21,279 nt of DNA from an uncultured Brevinema sp. (GTDB lineage: Bacteria > Spirochaetota > Brevinematia > Brevinematales > Brevinemataceae): assembly GCA_947040475.1 (NCBI GenBank), contig CAMRBT010000005.1, positions 1-21,279 of the forward strand. Reading direction: 5' to 3'. Position numbers and translations under genes: made by a program. The notes beneath the pieces were generated by a model that was given only the letters and a program-made list of their open reading frames with translations, made no database searches and was not told the DNA's origin. The number at the start of each line of letters is the position of its first letter. Position 1 is the first letter of the stretch. Of this stretch, positions 1 through 6,556 are shown one piece after another.

Positions 1-23
1 TCTGTTCAAAATAAGGAGTTTTC

Positions 24-1148
24 GTGTTAAAACAACAACTTAATAGTAGCTTGGTCTTAATTTTATGTGTTATTGTCACTAATTGTGGAGCCCCTAAAAG
101 ACCAACTCATACATATAAATCTACCCTTACAGGAAATGGTTCAAGCTTTAGTTTGCCTTTGTCTTCTTTATTATTTAAAAAATATATGCAAGATGCTAGC
201 ATTAAAATAGACTATACTTCCGAAAATTCCTATTTAGGTATAGATGCTCTTATCAATCAAGAAGTTGATTTCACACTTAGTGTAGCTACTCTAACTGATA
301 AACAAGTAAAACAAAATCCAGACATTTTACACATACCTGTTGCTGCTGCCAGTATTAATTTCGCCTACAATATACCAAATAAAGGTTTTTCTCTATCTGA
401 TGATCCTATATATTTAACCCCTGACTTATTAGCTCAAATATTAAACAGACAAATAACAAAATGGAATGATCCAAAAATCATCGCTATAAACCAAGAAGCT
501 GCCATAACAAAAGATCGTGTGTTTCCTGATCTCCCTATTGTCCTTATTCAACGTTCTACTAATTCTGCTGATACAGATCTTCTCACAAAATTTTTAACAA
601 AATCAGCTCCTTCTTGGAAACATGGTAACATTACAAAACTTCCATCCTCAGACAGTGTCATGGAACGTAAAACAACATTAGAAATGATGCAACTACTTTC
701 TCAAACACCAGGGGCTTTGACCTATACTACCATGATATATGGTATTCAAAATAATATCCCCTTAATAAGAGTTAAAAATTATTTGGGAGTTTATGGACGA
801 GGTTGTAATTTTAGAACTTTAGAATCCATGAAAGTTTCCGAAACTAATGCAGATAATAGAGTAGACTTGACCTATCCTCATGAAGGTAGAGAGGCTGCTG
901 TTGCATCTGGTTTTTCCTATATTCTTGTAAAAAAAGAACAAAACTATAATACTAGAACAAAAGAACAAGCTCAAGAAACCGTTAATTTTATTAATTGGTT
1001 ATTATCTCCCTCTGCACAAAGAGAGCTAGAACCTCTTTTCTTTGCCTCTTTAACTCCTAAATTCCGAAATGCCGCAAAAAAAACATTAGCAGAACTTACC
1101 TATGATGGTGAGCCATTAACACCTGAAATAATAGAAATCAAAAAATAA
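24..1148 (+). CDS. PstS-like lipoprotein with degenerate phosphate site
   Basis: This is a 374-residue extracytoplasmic binding-protein paralogue of PstS, first in the pst operon. It starts with GTG, five bases after AAGGAG (13-18). A hydrophobic signal peptide leads to a loose lipobox VTNC, with the lipidated Cys at 21. It aligns with the next gene along its length: GNGSSF (37-42) matches GAGASF, VDF (81-83) is kept, and the C-terminal segments (YNxRTxxQAQE, then TYDG) match. Residues known to bind phosphate in E. coli PstS are partly lost. Asp56 corresponds to Val87 here, and the R-S-D-x-S-G-T loop reads R177-S-T-N-S-A182-D183. Arg and the first Ser are kept. I infer that it binds another oxyanion or a modified ligand, or has a regulatory or scaffolding role. 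True phosphate binding is not excluded. The operon promoter is presumably upstream of the window. Confidence 0.85.
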   Translation: MLKQQLNSSLVLILCVIVTNCGAPKRPTHTYKSTLTGNGSSFSLPLSSLLFKKYMQDASIKIDYTSENSYLGIDALINQEVDFTLSVATLTDKQVKQNPDILHIPVAAASINFAYNIPNKGFSLSDDPIYLTPDLLAQILNRQITKWNDPKIIAINQEAAITKDRVFPDLPIVLIQRSTNSADTDLLTKFLTKSAPSWKHGNITKLPSSDSVMERKTTLEMMQLLSQTPGALTYTTMIYGIQNNIPLIRVKNYLGVYGRGCNFRTLESMKVSETNADNRVDLTYPHEGREAAVASGFSYILVKKEQNYNTRTKEQAQETVNFINWLLSPSAQRELEPLFFASLTPKFRNAAKKTLAELTYDGEPLTPEIIEIKK

Positions 1149-1173
1149 CTCCAAATATATAGGAAGGAATATT

Positions 1174-2229
1174 ATGAAAAGATTTTCATATTTTTTATTT
1201 TTGAGCTTGTTTTTAAGCGCATGCGGATCTAATAAGACCGTTACACTTCAAGGCGCAGGGGCATCATTCCCAGCACCTATTTATAACAAGGTTTTTGCCC
1301 AATACACAGCGGAAAAAAATATCCCTGTAATCTACCAAGCTGTAGGTTCTGGAGCAGGAATCCAGAATATTGTTACTGGAATAGTCGATTTCGGAGCAAC
1401 AGATGCCTTTTTATCTGACCAAGAAATCGCTAAATATACAGATACTTTTTTACATATTCCAGCAGTACTTGCTGCTGTAAACTTTACGTACAATTTAACA
1501 GGATTTGACGAATCTAATCCTCTTTCTTTAGACGCTGAAACTATTTATCAAATTTATGCTGGAGAAATTACTACTTGGAATGATGCTAAAATTCAAGCAT
1601 TAAACCCTGAAGCTCAATTACCAACTACTGCTATAACCCCTGTGTATAGATCAGATAGTAGTGGAACAACATTTATCATGTCTGAATTTATGACCAAAGC
1701 TAGTCAAAATTGGGCTAACACTTTTGGAACAGGTAAAACCATTAATTGGATTGTTGGTGTTGGTCAAAAAGGTAATTCTTCCGTAATGGGATTTGCTAAA
1801 GAAAACGAAGGATCCATTGCTTATGTTGACCTCGTATATGCAAAACAAAACAATTTCCCTGTAGCTAAAATCAAAAATAACGCTGGTAATTTTGTGCTTG
1901 GTGATATTGCAAATGCTTCTGAAGCTGCTAATAATGTAGTTATTCCTACAGATACCAGAGTTTCTCTAACAGACGCTAAAGGAATGAATTCAGCACCTAT
2001 GGCAACTTTCTCTTATTTACTAGTAAGACAAGAGCAAAATTATAATAAAAGAACCCTTTTACAGGCTCAAGAGCTTGTAAAAATGCTACAATGGATGTAT
2101 ACTCCAGAAACACAAGCACAGCATGCTGAACTATATTTCTCCCCTATGCCTCCAAATGTGTTAGAGTTGGGTCAAAATATAATTAATCAAATTACCTACG
2201 ACGGAACATCTGTTGTAGAGACATTATAA
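1174..2229 (+). CDS. pstS: PstS phosphate-binding lipoprotein
   Basis: This is the substrate-binding lipoprotein of the high-affinity phosphate ABC importer, which captures inorganic phosphate outside the cytoplasmic membrane and delivers it to PstC/PstA. It has 351 residues. The signal peptide ends in lipobox LSAC with Cys17. The phosphate-site motifs are intact: GAGASFPAP (27-35), the VGSGAG loop with Ser59, FGATD with Asp77, and R159-S-D-S-S163-G164-T165. The ATG at 1174 follows AGGAAGGA (1161-1168) at good spacing and lies 25 bases after the paralogue's stop, so the two are cotranscribed. A hairpin follows the stop codon. Its base composition looks somewhat richer in G+C than the first paralogue's, as might fit an abundant protein. 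The call is secure; only the affinity and exact ligand preference are unknown. Confidence 0.96.
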   Translation: MKRFSYFLFLSLFLSACGSNKTVTLQGAGASFPAPIYNKVFAQYTAEKNIPVIYQAVGSGAGIQNIVTGIVDFGATDAFLSDQEIAKYTDTFLHIPAVLAAVNFTYNLTGFDESNPLSLDAETIYQIYAGEITTWNDAKIQALNPEAQLPTTAITPVYRSDSSGTTFIMSEFMTKASQNWANTFGTGKTINWIVGVGQKGNSSVMGFAKENEGSIAYVDLVYAKQNNFPVAKIKNNAGNFVLGDIANASEAANNVVIPTDTRVSLTDAKGMNSAPMATFSYLLVRQEQNYNKRTLLQAQELVKMLQWMYTPETQAQHAELYFSPMPPNVLELGQNIINQITYDGTSVVETL

Positions 2230-2246
2230 AATAAATATTATATAGG

Positions 2247-2275
2247 TAAGGGTAGTGCAATATTAGCTACCCTTA
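2247..2275 (+). other. Hairpin between pstS and pstC
   Basis: A perfect 9-bp stem (TAAGGGTAG at 2247-2255 with CTACCCTTA at 2267-2275) encloses an 11-base loop, 18 bases past the pstS stop and 18 bases before pstC. No real T-run follows, only TTTAATTT, so it is unlikely to be a full terminator. I infer partial attenuation or an mRNA-stabilising 3' end. Either would let the binding proteins be made in excess over the membrane subunits, as is known for other binding-protein-dependent importers. Confidence 0.6.
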
Positions 2276-2293
2276 TTTAATTTAGAGTAAATT

Positions 2294-3496
2294 ATGGTAA
2301 AAAATCCTTTAAGTGATAAAATTACAAATCGTGTCACTCGTTTGAGTGCTCTATGTTTTGTTTTATTTGTTATCGCACTTGTTACTTCTCTCGTATGGAA
2401 TAGTTCCTCATCCATTAAAAAATTTGGATTTTCCTTTTTGACTCAAAATTCATGGAATACTAAGTTTTTAGAATTATCCAGAGTTCATCTTAAAGATAAC
2501 TCTTTAGTTCTTAACTTCTCTGTGCCTCTAAACGATCAAAATTTCACAAATCTTATTACTCTTTATCATAATGATCAACCCCTAGCCTTTTCTTATATTA
2601 ATACAAACTTATCTCTTTCTATAAATACACCGAATTTAGTTGATGGTATCTATAAAATAGTTATTTCTTCTAATCTTGTGGACAAAAACAACAACAAATT
2701 AGCTCAAAATATTGAATGGAGTGGAAATATTGTTACTGAAAAACAACAAATTTTTTCTCCTCAAATTATTGATTTAGCAAGCAATCAAAAAATAGAGCCT
2801 AATACTGATGAAAATTATAGACATTTTAGTATTTTACCATTTATTGTAGGAACTTTATTAAGTTCTCTCATAGCCTTATTCATTGCATTTCCTGTAGCCA
2901 TTGCTATAGCATTACTACTCACTCAATATACCTCTCCAAAATCACGCTTGATGAAATTATTCACAATATTAATCGATTTATTAGCTGGAATCCCATCTAT
3001 TATTTATGGATTGTGGGGCTTGTTCTTCTTAGTACCTAGATTCGGTGCTAACTTATTTACCGCATCTCTCGTCTTATCTATTATGATTATGCCTTATGCG
3101 GCATCTCTTTCTAGAGAAGCTTTGTTTCTCGTTCCTGACAAGCTAAAACAAGCTGGATTAGCTTTAGGAGCAAGTAAATTTAAAGTTATCACTAAAATAA
3201 TCTTACCTTATGCTAGATCTGGAATCATTGCAGGAATTCTTTTAACCTTAGGTAGAGCGTTAGGCGAAACTTTAGCTGTTACTATGGTTATTGGTAACAG
3301 AAACCAAATTCCAACGAGTCTTTTTGATCCTGCTCAGACAATCGCTAGTTTAATAGCAAACGAATATGGCGAAGCAAGTGGCTTAAAACAGAGCTCTCTT
3401 ATCGAAGCTGGCTTTGTTTTAATTATTATTACATTACTATTTTCTTTACTTGGTAGATTCATTATTAGATATGCCAGCAAAAGTAAGAATCAATAA
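2294..3496 (+). CDS. pstC: PstC phosphate permease with extra extracytoplasmic domain
   Basis: This is one of the two membrane subunits of the phosphate importer. At 400 residues it is longer than the usual PstC of about 290-330. A first membrane helix (about 18-36) precedes the conserved NSWN segment. The usual short loop is then replaced by about 120 polar residues (about 56-178) before the membrane core resumes at LPFIVGTLL (181-189). The core carries the GIPSIIYG segment (232-239), the EAA loop that docks on the ATPase (about 275-305, with E275-A and LALGAS) and GRALGET (320-326). The insert ends in a segment reading GIYKIVISSNLVD followed by KNNNKLA. This resembles the end of SbsA/Big_5 bacterial Ig-like domains, which is a pattern judgement only. 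The ribosome site is weak (TAGAG, 2283-2287). It is followed almost directly by pstA. Confidence 0.93.
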   Translation: MVKNPLSDKITNRVTRLSALCFVLFVIALVTSLVWNSSSSIKKFGFSFLTQNSWNTKFLELSRVHLKDNSLVLNFSVPLNDQNFTNLITLYHNDQPLAFSYINTNLSLSINTPNLVDGIYKIVISSNLVDKNNNKLAQNIEWSGNIVTEKQQIFSPQIIDLASNQKIEPNTDENYRHFSILPFIVGTLLSSLIALFIAFPVAIAIALLLTQYTSPKSRLMKLFTILIDLLAGIPSIIYGLWGLFFLVPRFGANLFTASLVLSIMIMPYAASLSREALFLVPDKLKQAGLALGASKFKVITKIILPYARSGIIAGILLTLGRALGETLAVTMVIGNRNQIPTSLFDPAQTIASLIANEYGEASGLKQSSLIEAGFVLIIITLLFSLLGRFIIRYASKSKNQ

Positions 3497-3507
3497 AGGG
3501 TATGAAT

Positions 3508-4392
3508 ATGATATCACCAAAAAAAGCCCACCAACAAGAATTATTATTCAAGATCGCTGTTTATATTTTATCAACTTGTGCTTTAATCCCCTTATTTTTA
3601 ATTATATTTTTTATCATCGCTCGAGGATTTACTTATATTAGTCCTTTATTTTTTTTCACAGATTCTCCAGCCCCTATGGGAGATACAGATTTTTTTAATC
3701 TGTCCAGCTCAACTATTAGTGCTGCTATTGGGGGAATACGTAATTCTTTTATGGGGATGATTATCATTGTGGGACTTGCCTCATTATTCGCTATTCCTTT
3801 TGGTATTTTGGTTGCAATATATCTCTCCGAAAACAAAAACTCACTTCTTAGTAAACTCACCCTAATTTGTGTAGATTCCTTGCAAGGTATCCCTTCTATT
3901 ATTTTTGGGATTATCGCCAACATCTGGATTGTAATGACGCTAAAAGCTTACAGTGCCTTGGCTGGAAGTTTTGCCTTAATGATTATGATGCTTCCCATTA
4001 TTATCAAAAGTTCCTACGAAACACTACTATTAATTCCTGTAGCCCTCAAAGAATCTGCCCTAGCCTTGGGAGTGCCTTATAGTAAGGTGCTTCTAAAAAT
4101 CATTCTCCCTGCTGCTGCTGGTGGAATTTCTTCAGGAGCTGTACTTGGTATTTCAAGAGTATTGGGAGAAACTGCCCCTTTATTATTTACAGCATTTGGT
4201 AATCCTTATTTTTCTACTAATATTTTTGGTCCTATGGAAACTGTTGCTATGCAAATTTATAAAAACTCTACCTCCCCTAATGCCAACCTCATCGCAAATG
4301 CTTGGGGAGCATCATTAGCTTTAGCTGTTATCGTCCTAGTCTTAAACTTAATTGTAAAGCCTTTTATTGATAAACTAAAAATAAAATTTTAA
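3508..4392 (+). CDS. pstA: PstA phosphate permease
   Basis: This is the second membrane subunit, pairing with PstC to form the phosphate channel. It has about six hydrophobic helices, a conserved GIPSIIFGI segment, an EAA loop around the ETLLLIPVALKESALALG region, and the SRVLGETAPL motif typical of PstA. Two in-frame ATGs lie close together. The one at 3502 is a single base from the ribosome site AAAGGG (3495-3500), whereas the one at 3508 is seven bases from it. I therefore choose 3508, giving 294 residues; the longer form would have 296. The gene starts 11 bases after the pstC stop, so the two are translated from one message. The stop codon TAA lies inside the palindrome that follows. Length and motifs are normal for the family. 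Confidence 0.93.
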   Translation: MISPKKAHQQELLFKIAVYILSTCALIPLFLIIFFIIARGFTYISPLFFFTDSPAPMGDTDFFNLSSSTISAAIGGIRNSFMGMIIIVGLASLFAIPFGILVAIYLSENKNSLLSKLTLICVDSLQGIPSIIFGIIANIWIVMTLKAYSALAGSFALMIMMLPIIIKSSYETLLLIPVALKESALALGVPYSKVLLKIILPAAAGGISSGAVLGISRVLGETAPLLFTAFGNPYFSTNIFGPMETVAMQIYKNSTSPNANLIANAWGASLALAVIVLVLNLIVKPFIDKLKIKF

Positions 4393-4409
4393 TGATAGAC
4401 TATCATTAA
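4389..4409. promoter_or_regulatory. 21-bp palindrome between pstA and pstB
   Basis: Perfect 10-bp arms, TTAATGATAG (4389-4398) and CTATCATTAA (4400-4409), flank a single central A. The site overlaps the pstA stop codon. The heptamer AGACTAT from its centre (4397-4403) recurs directly at 4411-4417. An odd-centred, A/T-rich dyad of this kind is the form used by many dimeric repressors, and its inner 7-1-7 layout resembles Fur/PerR-family boxes, though the bases do not match a consensus closely. It could also fold as an RNA hairpin with a five-base loop. Function is inferred only. Confidence 0.5.
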
Positions 4410-4460
4410 CAGACTATTGATCATAGATTATAAGTAAAAAGAAGTAAAAAGGATTTTTTT

Positions 4461-5273
4461 ATGGAAATTGGTAATAAAAAATTTGTTAACCCTTTAGTAT
4501 CATCTCAGCGTATCAAAAAACCTGGTATTATTGATGTTACAGATCTTAGCGTTTACTATGGTGAAACTCAAGTGCTCCAATCTGTCGATATGCACATCCC
4601 TGAACATCGTATTATCGCTATTATGGGTCCTTCAGGTTGTGGAAAATCTACTTTATTAAGAACTTTTAATAGAATGAACGAACTCATTGATGGTTGTACC
4701 TACAAAGGTAGCGTCCACCTAAATCAAGAGAATATTTTTGAAATGGATTCTATTTCATTGAGACGGCGTGTTGGAATGGTTTTTCAACACCCAAACCCTT
4801 TCCCTACCATGAGTATTTATCATAATGTTATCGCTGGTTACACGCTCAATGGGGCAAAATTGACCAGAGCCGAAGCCGATCAATTAGTAGAAGAATCCCT
4901 ACGCAAAGCTGCCTTATGGGATGAAGTCAAAGACAAGCTTCATGACAAGGGATCCTTCCTTTCTGGTGGACAACAACAACGTCTTTGTATCGCTAGAACA
5001 CTAGCAATGAACCCAGAAGTCTTACTCCTAGACGAGCCTACCTCTGCACTCGATCCTAGATCAACATCGATGATAGAATCACTCCTCATCACTCTAAAAA
5101 AATCTGTAACTGTTATATTGGTGACGCACAACATCGCTCAGGCGGGTAGAGTTTCCGATTATACAGCATTTATGTATTTGGGCGAGCTCATAGAGTATGA
5201 CACAACCAAAAAAATGTTCACCGTCCCTAAAAACAAAAAAACAGAAGAATATCTCACCGGTAAATTCGGCTAG
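4461..5273 (+). CDS. pstB: PstB phosphate ABC-transporter ATPase
   Basis: This cytoplasmic ATPase drives phosphate import through PstC/PstA. It has 270 residues, normal for PstB. All ABC motifs are visible: Walker A GPSGCGKST (56-64), Q-loop Gln109 in VFQHPNPFP, signature LSGGQ (167-171), Walker B LLLDEP (188-193), D-loop SALD (195-198) and switch His223 in VTHN. The RTFNRMNEL segment directly after Walker A and the VFQHPNPFPTMS stretch are typical of the PstB subfamily. The ATG follows AAAAAGGA with a seven-T spacer. It lies 68 bases after pstA, a wider gap than elsewhere in the operon, and the gap holds the palindrome. Separate control of pstB is therefore possible. The N-terminal ~20 residues before the ATPase fold are a short extension. 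Confidence 0.97.
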   Translation: MEIGNKKFVNPLVSSQRIKKPGIIDVTDLSVYYGETQVLQSVDMHIPEHRIIAIMGPSGCGKSTLLRTFNRMNELIDGCTYKGSVHLNQENIFEMDSISLRRRVGMVFQHPNPFPTMSIYHNVIAGYTLNGAKLTRAEADQLVEESLRKAALWDEVKDKLHDKGSFLSGGQQQRLCIARTLAMNPEVLLLDEPTSALDPRSTSMIESLLITLKKSVTVILVTHNIAQAGRVSDYTAFMYLGELIEYDTTKKMFTVPKNKKTEEYLTGKFG

Positions 5274-5281
5274 GATATTTC

Positions 5282-5295
5282 CTAATCAAGATTAG
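5282..5295. repeat. Short palindrome after pstB
   Basis: CTAATC and GATTAG form 6-bp arms around AA in the 46-base gap between pstB and the small lipoprotein gene. It is A/T-rich, too weak for a terminator and without a T-run. It may be chance or a small operator. Confidence 0.25.
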
Positions 5296-5319
5296 TCAAT
5301 CTATCAAAAGGAGCATTTT

Positions 5320-5655
5320 ATGAAAAAATTTTATTATTTAGTATTATTTAGTATTATTTTCGTCTCCTGCTCAACTAAAAATGACTGTGTTACTCAAGAC
5401 CCTATTGAAACATTTATTAATCTTGTTAAAGGAAGACCAACATCTATTGGTAATTTTTCAGATGATGGGAGAATATTTGCTACTTATGAATTGGATAAAA
5501 GCACAATATTAGGAAATTCAAATATAGGTTTTGATGCTATGTACAAAATAAATCCTCCTCGCATAGGATTCTATCAATTTATAGATGTAACTAAAGATGG
5601 TGGGAAATATCGAACTTATAGAAGTGAAACTAAAAAATTTACTTTTACTGACTAA
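5320..5655 (+). CDS. Small lipoprotein of unknown function
   Basis: This is a 111-residue protein whose family I do not recognise. The start is secure: ATG lies six bases after AAAAGGAG (5306-5313). A basic N-terminus (MKK) and a hydrophobic run end in lipobox FVSC, with the lipidated Cys at 17. A second Cys at 23 (KNDCVTQ) follows soon after. The mature part of about 95 residues has no membrane segment and alternates hydrophobic and polar residues, which suggests a small beta-rich fold. It has a Lys/Thr-rich C-terminus. It is 46 bases downstream of pstB on the same strand, so it is probably the last gene of the pst operon and ends at the bidirectional terminator. A link to phosphate uptake is suggested only by position. 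Confidence 0.8.
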   Translation: MKKFYYLVLFSIIFVSCSTKNDCVTQDPIETFINLVKGRPTSIGNFSDDGRIFATYELDKSTILGNSNIGFDAMYKINPPRIGFYQFIDVTKDGGKYRTYRSETKKFTFTD

Positions 5656-5700
5656 CAAAATTAGGGTCATTCGATCCAAGATTATCAATTTATACAAATA

Positions 5701-5733
5701 AAAAGCCCCCTAGCGTAAGCATAGAGGGCTTTT
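5701..5733. terminator. Bidirectional terminator between convergent genes
   Basis: AAAAGCCC-C-CTA (5701-5712) pairs with TAG-A-GGGCTTTT (5722-5733), with one mismatch and a nine-base loop. Both flanks are A/T runs, so the hairpin can stop the pst operon rightward and the ATP-pyrophosphatase gene leftward. The leftward T-run (TTTTTATTTG) is the better one. Confidence 0.8.
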
Positions 5734-5779
5734 GTGTAAGCATTTCTTATTTAGCGAAGAGATAGCTTTAAACATCACT

Positions 5780-6445
5780 TCAAATAATATTCAAGATTCT
5801 GTATTGTTCATACTCAGAGATCTCTTTGTGTTTGATCTCTACCTTTTTATCAAAGATAGCCCCATCAACAACGATAGTATGATACTCGCCATTCTCACCA
5901 CAAGGATCTGCCCCACTCTCTTTGATTTGTGTGACGAGTTCTTTTGTGAGCTTTTGTCCTAATAAATCTTTGGACAAAAATTCCGTATTCACGACTTTGA
6001 TAATAGCCTCAAAGCCCAGATCTATAAATTCATGAGTGAGCGATTCCCTGTCTTCTTGCCAAAGTGGAAACACTGCCTCCATGCCCACATTATCCGTCCT
6101 CTCCGTACACCAATCTCTATGCTCTTGTATATCGATATCCCCAAAGACACAGATTTTAGCATTCGTTTCGATAGAAGCTCTTTTCAGCGTTTCTTCGTAG
6201 GTATCCAGATAATTCTGAGCCCCCGTCGATTCTATAAAATACACGGGGATTGTTAGAGAGTCGGCGATCTTTTGAATGACAGCCCGAGGCACCAGATGAA
6301 ACCACGACACTTGGGTGGCTTGATTGATGGTGACTAGGAGTCCCACGGCTTTGTGATTTTGCTGGAGCATTCTGTAGAGAGCGAGGGTGCTATCCTTTCC
6401 ACAGCTATAAGACACTAAAAAGTTTTTAACAAAATTCTTTTTCAT
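5780..6445 (-). CDS. Dph6-related ATP pyrophosphatase
   Basis: This is a 221-residue protein of the Dph6/MJ0570 (diphthine-ammonia ligase-like) family of PP-loop ATP pyrophosphatases, which adenylate a carboxylate before amide formation. The PP-loop is SYSCGKDS (12-19) and the family's C-terminal motif is GENGEYHT (183-190). The proven eukaryotic and archaeal role is diphthamide synthesis on elongation factor 2. Bacteria are not known to make diphthamide, so the bacterial substrate is unknown and I assign no gene symbol. The ATG at 6445 follows a GGAGAGGAGAG purine run and a promoter with a perfect TATAAT. The gene stands alone between terminators. By sampling lines I estimate about 45% G+C, against about 30% in the pst genes, which suggests horizontal acquisition. 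Confidence 0.88.
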   Translation of the reverse strand: MKKNFVKNFLVSYSCGKDSTLALYRMLQQNHKAVGLLVTINQATQVSWFHLVPRAVIQKIADSLTIPVYFIESTGAQNYLDTYEETLKRASIETNAKICVFGDIDIQEHRDWCTERTDNVGMEAVFPLWQEDRESLTHEFIDLGFEAIIKVVNTEFLSKDLLGQKLTKELVTQIKESGADPCGENGEYHTIVVDGAIFDKKVEIKHKEISEYEQYRILNII

Positions 6446-6462
6446 CGCACTCTCCTCTCCTT

Positions 6463-6491
6463 ATTATAGGCGACTTTAATCTATAATACAA
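6463..6491 (-). promoter_or_regulatory. Promoter of the ATP-pyrophosphatase gene
   Basis: On the minus strand, TTGTAT (6486-6491) is followed after 17 bases by a perfect TATAAT (6463-6468). The predicted start, near 6456, leaves a leader of only about 11 bases that still contains AGGAGAG. The -35 lies directly beyond the giant gene's terminator. Confidence 0.6.
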
Positions 6492-6493
6492 AT

Positions 6494-6529
6494 AAAAACC
6501 CCTCTCAGTATTATCCGAGAGGGGTTTTT
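6494..6529 (-). terminator. Terminator of the giant lipoprotein gene
   Basis: A perfect 13-bp stem (6494-6506 with 6517-6529), CCCCTCTC/GAGAGGGG at its core flanked by A5/T5, has a 10-base loop. It lies 27 bases past the giant gene's stop, with TTTTTATTTG on the minus strand. It could also work rightward, but no rightward gene ends here. Confidence 0.88.
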
Positions 6530-6556
6530 GATTAGATCATTTTAGGTTAGATCGTT

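Noticed and set aside
2247..2275. Full terminator splitting the pst operon
   Set aside because: The stem lacks a following T-run and pstC has no convincing promoter of its own in the gap.
3633..3923. 96-codon open frame on the minus strand
   Set aside because: It is antisense to pstA, which has all family motifs, and has no ribosome site or similarity that I can see.
5732..5962. 76-codon open frame on the plus strand
   Set aside because: It starts inside the terminator hairpin and is antisense to the end of the ATP-pyrophosphatase gene.
5780..6445. Diphthamide synthesis gene proper
   Set aside because: The motifs fit the family, but diphthamide is not known in bacteria, so only the family name is used.
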